DNA of 10,400 nucleotides from AM-2324 sp042091035 (GTDB taxonomy: Bacteria > Bacteroidota > Bacteroidia > Chitinophagales > Saprospiraceae), in assembly GCA_042091035.1 (NCBI GenBank), contig JBELIG010000110.1, forward strand, positions 1 through 10,400, read 5' to 3'. Of this stretch, positions 1-5,993 are shown in pieces. The position numbers were made by a program, and so were the translations under genes. The notes under the pieces are model-generated. The model was not told the origin of the DNA. It saw only the letters and a program-made list of their open reading frames with translations, and did not search any database. Numbering within the stretch: the stretch's first letter is position 1; every line of letters starts with the position of its first letter.

Positions 1-1050
1 GGAGTCTTTATTTGACTCTACAGGTTCTGAAGATCCGTATGCTTTGTGGCTGAGTCTTGATGCATCAATACCTTGATCGACTAAGTAATTGATAACAGAC
101 CTTGCTCGTTTTCGTGAAAGATAAATATTATAATTATCACTACCAATACTATCGGTATGTCCATGAATTTGAATGTTCATAGACGGATTCTTTTTCAATA
201 TAGTGATCAGCTTACTTAGTTCAATGAAGGAACGTGGATGCAGATCCCATTTGTCAAAATCGAAATAGATATTTTTTAGTTTGATTATTTTACCTTCGGT
301 TAGGATTTGCTTTCGTAGATCCTCTTTTTCTTCAGGTACTTCAAGTATAGGCGGAATTTTTTTGATGAGGAAATCATCGAAATAATAGTATGCGTAGTTT
401 AACTCAGCATCTGTATACTCAAACTCTGTATCAATATCTTTATAGAAATTACCTACGACTAGAAAGTTATAGGCGGAGTCTGCTTGAAATCCTCCTTTGA
501 TTTTAACCCATTCTTCTGCCTCATTATCAACTACACTTACGGAGTTGAATAAGGGACTGATCTCTATTTCTTTTTCTATTTCTAAGTCAATGAGGTTAAC
601 CGAAAAAGCAAGACCGAAATTATTACAGGCAAGACTATTTTTAAGTTTGGATACGTAGAATTCTACATAATAGTTTTGTCCAACTACTAGTTCTTCATTC
701 AGCCTAACCTGAACATATTCTCTGCAATGTGGTTTTCCTTTTTCGCAACCAAACATGGTAAGGCCTATCATTGATTCACCTTTGTTTGCCTTTTGGAGGT
801 GGAATCCATTTGTTTTCCAATGTGCAGGAACCCGGATTTTTTGTCCGTATGCGTCAGGGGATGCGTTGGTTGGTGAATCCCAAAAACGCATGAGGGAGGT
901 AAAGTCACTGCCTCTGTAGAACCAACCAATAGGAGGACTAGAGAATTGTTCAAAGCTTGGGTTTGGAACCAAATTTTGAATTTTTCCTTTTTGCTGTCCA
1001 AATAAACCTAAAGACAGGCTTAGCAATAAATATGTTAGTATAATCCTCAT
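1..1050 (-). CDS. OmpA-family outer-membrane/peptidoglycan-binding protein, 3' end cut by window edge
   Basis: The frame is open from an ATG at 1050-1048 to base 1 (350 residues, no stop). Residues 1-19 look like a Sec signal peptide (MRIILTYLLLSLSLGLFGQ). Residues 26-34, NLVPNPSFE, are the usual opening of a jelly-roll-like N-terminal region in many Bacteroidota OmpA-type proteins; this region runs to about 235 and has cysteines at 102 and 109. Residues 259-350 are an OmpA C-terminal domain: NIYFDFDKWDL at 260-270, HGHTDSIG at 296-303 and LSRKRARSV at 311-319. D300 and R315 have the 15-residue spacing of the Asp/Arg pair that binds diaminopimelate in peptidoglycan. The end, KAYGSSEPVESNKDS, normally precedes the closing NRRVE-type strand, so probably only 15-25 residues are missing. 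The inferred role is tethering the outer membrane to peptidoglycan; the N-domain ligand is unknown. A strong terminator separates it from the upstream aldehyde dehydrogenase gene, so it should have its own promoter, which I could not pin down. Confidence 0.88.
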   Translation of the reverse strand, partial: MRIILTYLLLSLSLGLFGQQKGKIQNLVPNPSFEQFSSPPIGWFYRGSDFTSLMRFWDSPTNASPDAYGQKIRVPAHWKTNGFHLQKANKGESMIGLTMFGCEKGKPHCREYVQVRLNEELVVGQNYYVEFYVSKLKNSLACNNFGLAFSVNLIDLEIEKEIEISPLFNSVSVVDNEAEEWVKIKGGFQADSAYNFLVVGNFYKDIDTEFEYTDAELNYAYYYFDDFLIKKIPPILEVPEEKEDLRKQILTEGKIIKLKNIYFDFDKWDLHPRSFIELSKLITILKKNPSMNIQIHGHTDSIGSDNYNIYLSRKRARSVINYLVDQGIDASRLSHKAYGSSEPVESNKDS

Positions 1051-1063
1051 TTGCATCTAGTGA

Positions 1064-1091
1064 ACTTAAATATATATGGTTTAATTTAAGT
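1064..1091. repeat. 8-bp inverted repeat upstream of the OmpA-family gene
   Basis: ACTTAAAT (1064-1071) and ATTTAAGT (1084-1091) are perfect inverted copies with a 12-nt spacer, 14-41 bp before the OmpA start codon. The region is very AT-rich, so this may be chance. If real, it could be an operator or a weak 5'-UTR hairpin. No TAnnTTTG promoter element was found in 1051-1164. Confidence 0.25.
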
Positions 1092-1164
1092 CATTATACC
1101 ATTAGTTAATGCAAGTTGGGAATCAAAAAAGAAGATAAGAGGCTCGAGAGGTTACATAGGAGAC

Positions 1165-1196
1165 AAAAAAAAGGAAGTCCGAAGACTCCCTTTTTT
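1165..1196 (-). terminator. Rho-independent terminator with UUCG tetraloop, after the aldehyde dehydrogenase gene
   Basis: Read on the minus strand, a 7-bp stem GGGAGTC/GACTTCC (one G-T wobble) closes a C(TTCG)G loop, the extra-stable UUCG tetraloop. Six A precede it and eight T follow it. It begins 17 bp past the dehydrogenase stop codon. The flanking A and T runs would also allow it to work in the plus direction, but no plus-strand gene enters from the left. Confidence 0.88.
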
Positions 1197-1206
1197 AGTA
1201 TTTATT

Positions 1207-2733
1207 TTACAGATCAAATTTGATGCCCTGTGCAAGGGGAAGACCTGTACTGTAATTTATTGTATTTGTCTGACGACGCATGTATGCTTTCCAAGAATCA
1301 GATCCGGACTCACGGCCACCTCCTGTTTCTTTTTCACCACCAAATGCACCACCAATCTCAGCACCAGAAGTACCAATGTTTACATTTGCAATACCACAAT
1401 CAGATCCTTGACAAGAAAGGAAAAGCTCTGCTTCTCGCATGTCTTTTGTCATAATCGCTGAAGATAATCCCTGAGGAACATCATTCTGTAATGCGATTGC
1501 TTCATCAAGATCTTTATATTTTATTAAGTAAAGTATCGGAGCAAATGTTTCATGCTGAACGATCTCGAAGTGATTCTCAACCTCTGCGATACAAGGCTTA
1601 ACATAGCATCCAGACTCATATCCTTCACCTTCAAGTACGCCTCCTTCAACTAAGATAGAGCCACCTTCTGCCTTTACTTTTTCTATAGAACTAAGGTATG
1701 CGTTCACAGAATCTTTATCGATAAGTGGTCCAACGTGATTGGACTCATCCAATGGATTACCGATCTTAAGCTGAGGATATGCACCTGCTACACGTTCTTT
1801 AACTGCATCATAAACACTTTCGTGAATGATCAAACGACGTGTTGATGTACAACGCTGACCACATGTACCAACAGCACCAAATACGGCACCAGGAACAACA
1901 AGGTTCAAATCAGCATTTTCAGTAATAATGATTGCGTTGTTTCCTCCTAACTCAAGTAAGCTTCTTCCAAGACGAGCTGCAACTTCCTGAGCAACAATTT
2001 TACCCATTCTTGTTGATCCTGTTGCTGATACAAGAGGAACACGCTTATCTTTAGTCATGAATTCACCTACTTTGTAGTCTCCATTTACTACACAAGAAAT
2101 ACCTTCTGGTAGGTTGTTCTCACGAAGTATATTTTGGAAGATATTCTGACATGCGATAGTACACATCGGAGTCTTCTCAGAACCTTTCCAAATGTTTACA
2201 TTTCCACAGATCAAAGCGATCATAGAGTTCCATGACCAAACGGCTACTGGAAAATTGAATGCAGATATGATACCAACGATACCCATTGGGTGCCATTGCT
2301 CATACATACGGTGCATTGGACGCTCCGAGTGCATTGTCAATCCGTAAAGTTGGCGAGAAAGACCTACTGCAAAATCACAGATATCAATCATTTCTTGTAC
2401 TTCACCGAAACCTTCTTGAAGGCTTTTTCCCATCTCATAAGAAACAAGACTACCTAGGGCAGTTTTGTGTTTTCTTAATGCTTCTCCGTACAGACGTACG
2501 ATTTCTCCACGCTTAGGTGCAGGAACAGTTCTCCATGTTTTGTATGCTGACTGAGCAGTTGCAACAACATGTTCATATTCTTCTTTGGTTGTTTCACTAA
2601 CAGAGCCAATGTATTTTCCATCAACGGGTGAGTAAGAATCAATATAGCTGCCTGAATTTGAAGATTTAAGACCAGTCCATGTACCGGCATTCTTTTCTTC
2701 TAGGCCCAATTCTTTTAGAAAGTCTAAATTCAT
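1207..2733 (-). CDS. amaB: ALDH7/antiquitin-family aldehyde dehydrogenase (probable 2-aminoadipate 6-semialdehyde / piperideine-6-carboxylate dehydrogenase)
   Basis: A complete 508-residue NAD(P)+-dependent aldehyde dehydrogenase, the usual length for ALDH7. All core motifs are present: AFNFP with N160, K183 in WKGSEKTP, the cofactor-loop GSTRMG at 239-244, the general base E261 in ELGGNN, and the nucleophile C295 in GQRCTSTRRL. The C-terminal stretch GGAFGGEKETGGGRESGSD, followed by WKAYMRR and TNTINYS, is the antiquitin signature and separates it from ALDH5, betaine-aldehyde and proline-pathway dehydrogenases. Characterised ALDH7 enzymes oxidise alpha-aminoadipate semialdehyde in lysine degradation, and several also take betaine or lipid aldehydes, so the substrate here is inferred. 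No lysine aminotransferase lies beside it. An unusual extra cysteine, C291, sits four residues before the nucleophile. It lies 76 bp downstream of the lipoprotein gene with no terminator between, so it may be read from the phoH unit, from its own promoter, or both. The ATG start is preceded by no clear Shine-Dalgarno sequence. Confidence 0.93.
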   Translation of the reverse strand: MNLDFLKELGLEEKNAGTWTGLKSSNSGSYIDSYSPVDGKYIGSVSETTKEEYEHVVATAQSAYKTWRTVPAPKRGEIVRLYGEALRKHKTALGSLVSYEMGKSLQEGFGEVQEMIDICDFAVGLSRQLYGLTMHSERPMHRMYEQWHPMGIVGIISAFNFPVAVWSWNSMIALICGNVNIWKGSEKTPMCTIACQNIFQNILRENNLPEGISCVVNGDYKVGEFMTKDKRVPLVSATGSTRMGKIVAQEVAARLGRSLLELGGNNAIIITENADLNLVVPGAVFGAVGTCGQRCTSTRRLIIHESVYDAVKERVAGAYPQLKIGNPLDESNHVGPLIDKDSVNAYLSSIEKVKAEGGSILVEGGVLEGEGYESGCYVKPCIAEVENHFEIVQHETFAPILYLIKYKDLDEAIALQNDVPQGLSSAIMTKDMREAELFLSCQGSDCGIANVNIGTSGAEIGGAFGGEKETGGGRESGSDSWKAYMRRQTNTINYSTGLPLAQGIKFDL

Positions 2734-2766
2734 TGTTTTGCTGTTTTAGCTTTATTTAATTAGCTG

Positions 2767-2774
2767 CAAAAATA
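2767..2774 (-). promoter_or_regulatory. Candidate Bacteroidota -7 promoter element for the aldehyde dehydrogenase gene
   Basis: On the minus strand this reads TATTTTTG, an exact match to TAnnTTTG, 33 bp before the ATG. No TTTG -33 element stands at the right distance, and chance matches are common in AT-rich DNA, so this is tentative. Confidence 0.35.
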
Positions 2775-2809
2775 GTTAATATTCACAGACTTGCTTATAG
2801 TAAGTGTGA

Positions 2810-3643
2810 TTAATTTTCTGAATACCAATTCTTTTCAAGAAAGGAAACGACTAGCTTGTATGCATCTTGGGCGGCTTCTTCGTTATATCTTCCTCCTGAA
2901 GGGTTTGCAAAAGCATGGTCTGCATCGAACCAATGTTCATCAAAAGATTTATTCGTTGCTGAAGTTAATACCTTGAATTTATCGATCATTTCGTGGTTGA
3001 TCCATTTGTCGTTCTCAGCGAAGATGCCAAGGATTGGAGCTTTTAGAGGTGCCAACTCAATAGCTTGTTCAACAGGGCTTCCATAATAAATAACACAGGC
3101 ACTTGCTTTTTCTCCAGCTTCGATGGCTGTTTTTAGTGACCAGCCACCGCCAAAGCACCAGCCAAGTGTTGCAATATTTGCCTCCTCTCCAGTATAATCA
3201 ATTACAGCGCGTACAATTTCTGTTGCTCTTTCCGTTTTTACTGCTTGCATAAATTCAGATGCTTCTGCTCGATTTGTAGCCACATTGCCATCGTACATAT
3301 CTAAGGCAAGCACGTTTATGTGTTCGAATTGATTAAAGAATTTTTCGGATTCGCGCAATGCGTAGTCGTTGAGTCCCCACCATTCGTGTATGATCAGTAT
3401 GTAATCTTTGCTTTCCTGTTCAGCTTCCAAGAAAAATGCATTTACATCTTTTCCGCTTGGACTTGGAATCTTGATATAATTCCCTTTTCCCTGATAGCTT
3501 AAGTTTCCGGGAAGTTCATGTGCATTTTGAAAAGATTGGGATGATGCAAACTTGCTCATTCCCTGTGATTGCTTATTTTCATCCACAGAATTGCAGGCTG
3601 ATATTAGTAGTAATATCAGTATAGAATAAATAGTAGATCGCAT
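2810..3643 (-). CDS. Dienelactone-hydrolase-family alpha/beta hydrolase, predicted lipoprotein
   Basis: 277 residues. The first 17 form a lipoprotein signal (MRSTIYSILILLLISAC, lipobox LISAC, acylated C17). NSVDEN follows, an acidic tract resembling the surface-export signal of some Bacteroidota lipoproteins, so an outer-membrane or surface location is inferred. Residues from about 55 onward match the dienelactone hydrolase fold. E87 in HEWWG lies at the position of the Glu that gates the nucleophile in classic enzymes. C163 in GWCFGGG is the nucleophile, D212 in AENDKW the acid, and H243 in DADHAF the histidine, so the Cys-Asp-His triad is intact. Classic members open dienelactone in chlorocatechol breakdown, but most homologues have unknown ester or lactone substrates. 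No aromatic-degradation genes are nearby, so I do not assign one. It starts 23 bp after the phoH stop and is probably cotranscribed with it. Confidence 0.88.
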   Translation of the reverse strand: MRSTIYSILILLLISACNSVDENKQSQGMSKFASSQSFQNAHELPGNLSYQGKGNYIKIPSPSGKDVNAFFLEAEQESKDYILIIHEWWGLNDYALRESEKFFNQFEHINVLALDMYDGNVATNRAEASEFMQAVKTERATEIVRAVIDYTGEEANIATLGWCFGGGWSLKTAIEAGEKASACVIYYGSPVEQAIELAPLKAPILGIFAENDKWINHEMIDKFKVLTSATNKSFDEHWFDADHAFANPSGGRYNEEAAQDAYKLVVSFLEKNWYSEN

Positions 3644-3666
3644 ATTATTAAGAGCTTGGTTAAAAA

Positions 3667-4713
3667 TCAGACACTTGGGATAGTTTCGCTTTTCTTAACC
3701 CCATCATCCTCTGATTTGTTTTGACGATCAAGCTTTTTTTGCTCTTGACGAACTTGTCTTTCTTGATCAGCTTTGTCATATGCGATGATAATCTCCTTGA
3801 CTAGGCGGTGTCTGACAACGTCTTCTGCACTTAGCTTAATCAGAGAAATACCTTTCACTCCGTCTAGGACATCGATTGCCATTTTTAGGCCTGATGTTAC
3901 GGATCGAGGTAAATCGATCTGTGAAAGGTCACCGGTTATGATACACTTTGCACTTGGCCCAAGTCGAGTCAAGAACATTTTTATTTGCATACCGGTACAG
4001 TTCTGCGCTTCATCAAGAATAATAAAAGCATCATTGAGTGTGCGTCCGCGCATAAATGCAAGGGGAGCTATTTCAATAGTTCTATTACCGATGAAGTGTT
4101 CGATCTTATCAGCGGGCAACATATCGTAAAGGGCGTCGTAGAGTGGTCTAAGGAAAGGATCGACTTTATCTTTTAAGTCACCAGGCAGGAATCCAAGGTT
4201 TTCACCTGCCTCCACTGCTGGTCGGGTAAGTATAATTTTTTTGATCACTCTATTTTTGAGTGCTCTGACGGCTAGCGCAACTGCTGTATACGTTTTACCT
4301 GTTCCTGCTGGTCCTACAGCAAAAACGATGTCATTGCTCTCAGAAGCCATGACTAGTTTTTTCTGGTTGACTGTCTTGGCCTTTATAGGAGTCCCTTTTT
4401 TGCCATGGACAATAGTCATATTGTTTTTATCTGCAGCACTTAATTTATGCTCAAAAGGATTGTTGTCATTTAGCAAGTCCTCGACAATTTGGCCAGTTAA
4501 TTCATGCTTTTCTTTAAGCATCCGAACCATTATCTCAAATTTTGCCTTTAGTTTTTGAGTCTCCTTCTTTTCTCCTACTAGTTTTAGGTTATTTCCCCTA
4601 GCTGTAATTGAGATATTTGGAGATGCTGTACGGATTATATTCAGATAGGCATTATTTTCCCCATAAAGTTCTAGGAAGTCAATGTCTGATATAGTTAAGT
4701 TAATTTCGCTCAA
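3667..4713 (-). CDS. phoH: PhoH family protein (YbeZ-type KH / P-loop NTPase)
   Basis: 348 residues, close to the family's usual length. Residues 1-80 correspond to the small N-terminal KH-like RNA-binding region. The P-loop NTPase domain spans about 110-315: Walker A GPAGTGKT at 134-141, the PhoH motif TRPAVEAGENLGFLPG at 163-178, Walker B IILDEAQN at 231-238, TGDLSQIDLP at 260-269, and the arginine-bearing VRHRLVKEII at 300-309. The tail from 317 is charged and low in complexity. PhoH/YbeZ proteins are ATPases resembling the N-terminal half of superfamily 1 helicases; they partner with the YbeY endoribonuclease and are linked to rRNA processing, but ybeY is not in this window. The start is TTG (4713-4711) with AAGG four bases upstream. 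The frame upstream reaches TAA after nine codons without an ATG, and the first internal Met (residue 62) would destroy the N-domain. It is transcribed divergently from the SAM-hydrolase-like gene. Confidence 0.94.
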   Translation of the reverse strand: MSEINLTISDIDFLELYGENNAYLNIIRTASPNISITARGNNLKLVGEKKETQKLKAKFEIMVRMLKEKHELTGQIVEDLLNDNNPFEHKLSAADKNNMTIVHGKKGTPIKAKTVNQKKLVMASESNDIVFAVGPAGTGKTYTAVALAVRALKNRVIKKIILTRPAVEAGENLGFLPGDLKDKVDPFLRPLYDALYDMLPADKIEHFIGNRTIEIAPLAFMRGRTLNDAFIILDEAQNCTGMQIKMFLTRLGPSAKCIITGDLSQIDLPRSVTSGLKMAIDVLDGVKGISLIKLSAEDVVRHRLVKEIIIAYDKADQERQVRQEQKKLDRQNKSEDDGVKKSETIPSV

Positions 4714-4800
4714 TACCTTAAAATCTAGATTAATAATTTAAATAAATAAGAAATATGATTCTAAAAACTTATATTTCTTTAGTTCGCTTGAAAACTATAG

Positions 4801-4850
4801 TTGTGTTTATATAACAACGATAATTTAAAAACAGTTGCTCATAAACACAA
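4801..4850. repeat. Perfect 10-bp inverted repeat in the divergent phoH / SAM-hydrolase-like intergenic region
   Basis: TTGTGTTTAT (4801-4810) and ATAAACACAA (4841-4850) are exact reverse complements with their first bases 40 bp apart, close to four helical turns. An inner CAAC (4815-4818) / GTTG (4834-4837) pair is nested within. The right arm overlaps the candidate phoH -7 element. It could be a two-site operator serving both divergent genes or a hairpin in a leader RNA. No T-run follows on either strand, so it is not an intrinsic terminator. Confidence 0.5.
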
Positions 4851-4855
4851 AGATA
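4848..4855 (-). promoter_or_regulatory. Candidate -7 promoter element for phoH
   Basis: Minus-strand TATCTTTG matches TAnnTTTG exactly. Its distance from the phoH TTG start implies an untranslated leader of roughly 125 nt. No good TTTG lies about 19 bp upstream. A weaker site (TAAGTTTT, one mismatch) lies closer to the gene, so the assignment is tentative. Confidence 0.35.
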
Positions 4856-4891
4856 ATGGACAATACTTTAAGAGAACATTAATAATACCAA

Positions 4892-4898
4892 AGAGAGG
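4892..4898 (+). promoter_or_regulatory. Shine-Dalgarno-like site for the SAM-hydrolase-like gene
   Basis: AGAGAGG ends 8 bases before the ATG at 4907. It is the clearest Shine-Dalgarno-like sequence in the window, where most genes have none obvious, and it supports the ATG at 4907 as the start. Confidence 0.5.
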
Positions 4899-4906
4899 CA
4901 TAAATA

Positions 4907-5695
4907 ATGAGAATTCTAACTTTGACGAGTGATGCTGGATTGAATAGCCACTATATAGGTGCTATTAAGGGAGCTGTCCTTTCTGCTTCTGAAATGCAAT
5001 TGCTTCCTGTTGATATTAATCATCAGATTCCAGCTTTTGATATAGTTCGGGCTGCTTACACGGTAAAAAACTTCTTTACCCACTACCCCAAGAATAGCAT
5101 TCATGTTGTTTCAGTCAATGATTTTTATGGGCATAAACCTTCTATGCTATTAGTAAAAGATAAGGGCCACTATTTTATTCTTCCCGACAACGGTATAATC
5201 ACACTGATCTTTGAGATCTTGCCTACGCAGATTCGCCGTTATGAATTGAATATGAAAGATAGATCGCCTCTTATAAGTTGTATAAAAGGGATCGTGGAGG
5301 ATCTTTTTTCTGATAAAACTTGGAGTAAACACGGAAAGTCTGCGCGATCTGTTAATCAAGGCTTAAGTTTCCAGCCAGTTATAGATTCCGATCGGATTCG
5401 TGGAACAGTCATTTTTATAGACAATTATGGCAATGTGGTAGTGAATGTTCACAAACTACTATTTGAATCTGTCTTTGAAGGGAAAGAAGTAGTTATTTAC
5501 TTTAAGCAAAATGATCCAATCAAAGGTTTAAGTTTGAGCTATAATGATGTCGGACTTGGAGAACCTCTTTGTCATTTCAATTCTTCAAATTTATTGGAAT
5601 TATCCGTGAATATGGGAAGTGCTAGTACACTTTTAGGGCTCAACATTGATGACCTGATACAGATAGAACTAGCAGTAGTAAAAGAAAAAGTATGA
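4907..5695 (+). CDS. SAM hydroxide adenosyltransferase (DUF62/fluorinase-fold) family protein, divergent active site
   Basis: 262 residues, the usual family length. The family fold shows at both ends: LTSDAGLNSHYIGAIKG at 6-22 (family LTDFG...GYVGAMKG), the DINHQIPAFDI segment at 36-46, ILPDNGI at 91-97, the C-domain motif IDNYGNVVVNV at 171-181, and LLELSVNMGSASTLLGL at 229-245. Active members split S-adenosylmethionine with water to adenosine and methionine, or transfer halide in fluorinases and chlorinases. Catalysis uses an Asp-Arg-His set, with Asp and Arg in a VDPGVGTxRR-type motif. Here the aligned stretch 70-79 is VNDFYGHKPS: Asp is replaced by Asn71 and the arginines are absent. No histidine occurs between residues 89 and 141, where the catalytic one should be. 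Fold membership is confident; SAM hydrolase activity is doubtful, and a binding, sensing or altered catalytic role is possible. First gene of the operon with the ABM protein and aroB. Confidence 0.85.
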   Translation: MRILTLTSDAGLNSHYIGAIKGAVLSASEMQLLPVDINHQIPAFDIVRAAYTVKNFFTHYPKNSIHVVSVNDFYGHKPSMLLVKDKGHYFILPDNGIITLIFEILPTQIRRYELNMKDRSPLISCIKGIVEDLFSDKTWSKHGKSARSVNQGLSFQPVIDSDRIRGTVIFIDNYGNVVVNVHKLLFESVFEGKEVVIYFKQNDPIKGLSLSYNDVGLGEPLCHFNSSNLLELSVNMGSASTLLGLNIDDLIQIELAVVKEKV

Positions 5696-5985
5696 TACAG
5701 CGCATTGTGCGAATGGAATTCAGAGTTGAGGAAATAGAATCCTTTAAAGCTCTTTTTGTAGAGATAAAGGATAAAATAAGAGCCTTTGAAGGCTGTAATT
5801 CATTGAAACTCTTGCAAGATGTTGATAAGCCCTTTATCTTCTTTACCTATAGCGTGTGGGATTCTGAACAGGACCTGAATAATTACAGGAACTCTGAATT
5901 GTTTGGGAAAGTTTGGAAAGCCACTAAATCTAAGTTTGCAGGTCGCGCGGAAGCTTGGTCAACAAACTTATTGCATGAATTGTAA
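5692..5985 (+). CDS. ABM-domain (antibiotic biosynthesis monooxygenase-like) small protein
   Basis: 97 residues forming one ferredoxin-like ABM/dimeric alpha-beta-barrel domain. It shows a first beta strand IQRIVRMEF (2-10), a helix ending in KDKIRAFEGC (26-35), strands SLKLLQDV (37-44) and FIFFTYSVWDS (48-58), and a helix DLNNYRNSELFGKVW (61-75). FEGC followed by a hydrophobic strand, and the W-x-S/D-x-x-x-L-x-x-Y-R pattern, are typical of the family. Members range from heme-degrading enzymes to quinol monooxygenases, and many have no known function. No haem-binding residue can be assigned here, so 'monooxygenase' is only a family name. The ATG overlaps the upstream TGA as ATGA, which implies translational coupling, and aroB starts 8 bp after its stop. 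Confidence 0.85.
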   Translation: MIQRIVRMEFRVEEIESFKALFVEIKDKIRAFEGCNSLKLLQDVDKPFIFFTYSVWDSEQDLNNYRNSELFGKVWKATKSKFAGRAEAWSTNLLHEL

Positions 5986-5993
5986 CTAATTCT

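Noticed and set aside
768..1001. 77-aa minus-strand open frame inside the OmpA-family gene
   Set aside because: It is in a different frame from the long OmpA reading frame, which has a signal peptide and domain motifs; it looks plausible only because the long frame runs off the window edge.
2790..2806. Possible hairpin (CTTA-TAG-TAAG) between the lipoprotein and aldehyde dehydrogenase genes
   Set aside because: The stem is only about four pairs and no T-run follows on the minus strand, so it does not qualify as a terminator.
3773..4129. 118-aa plus-strand open frame antisense to phoH
   Set aside because: It lies wholly opposite a well-conserved phoH, and its composition is that of a complementary frame. 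No family recognised.
4241..4558. 105-aa plus-strand open frame antisense to phoH with hydrophobic stretches
   Set aside because: The hydrophobic look comes from the complement of the Walker A region of phoH. No independent evidence of coding.
4714..4906. Possible riboswitch or small RNA in the phoH leader
   Set aside because: Apart from the dyad, the region is AT-rich without conserved riboswitch-like cores or a terminator/antiterminator pair that I can recognise.
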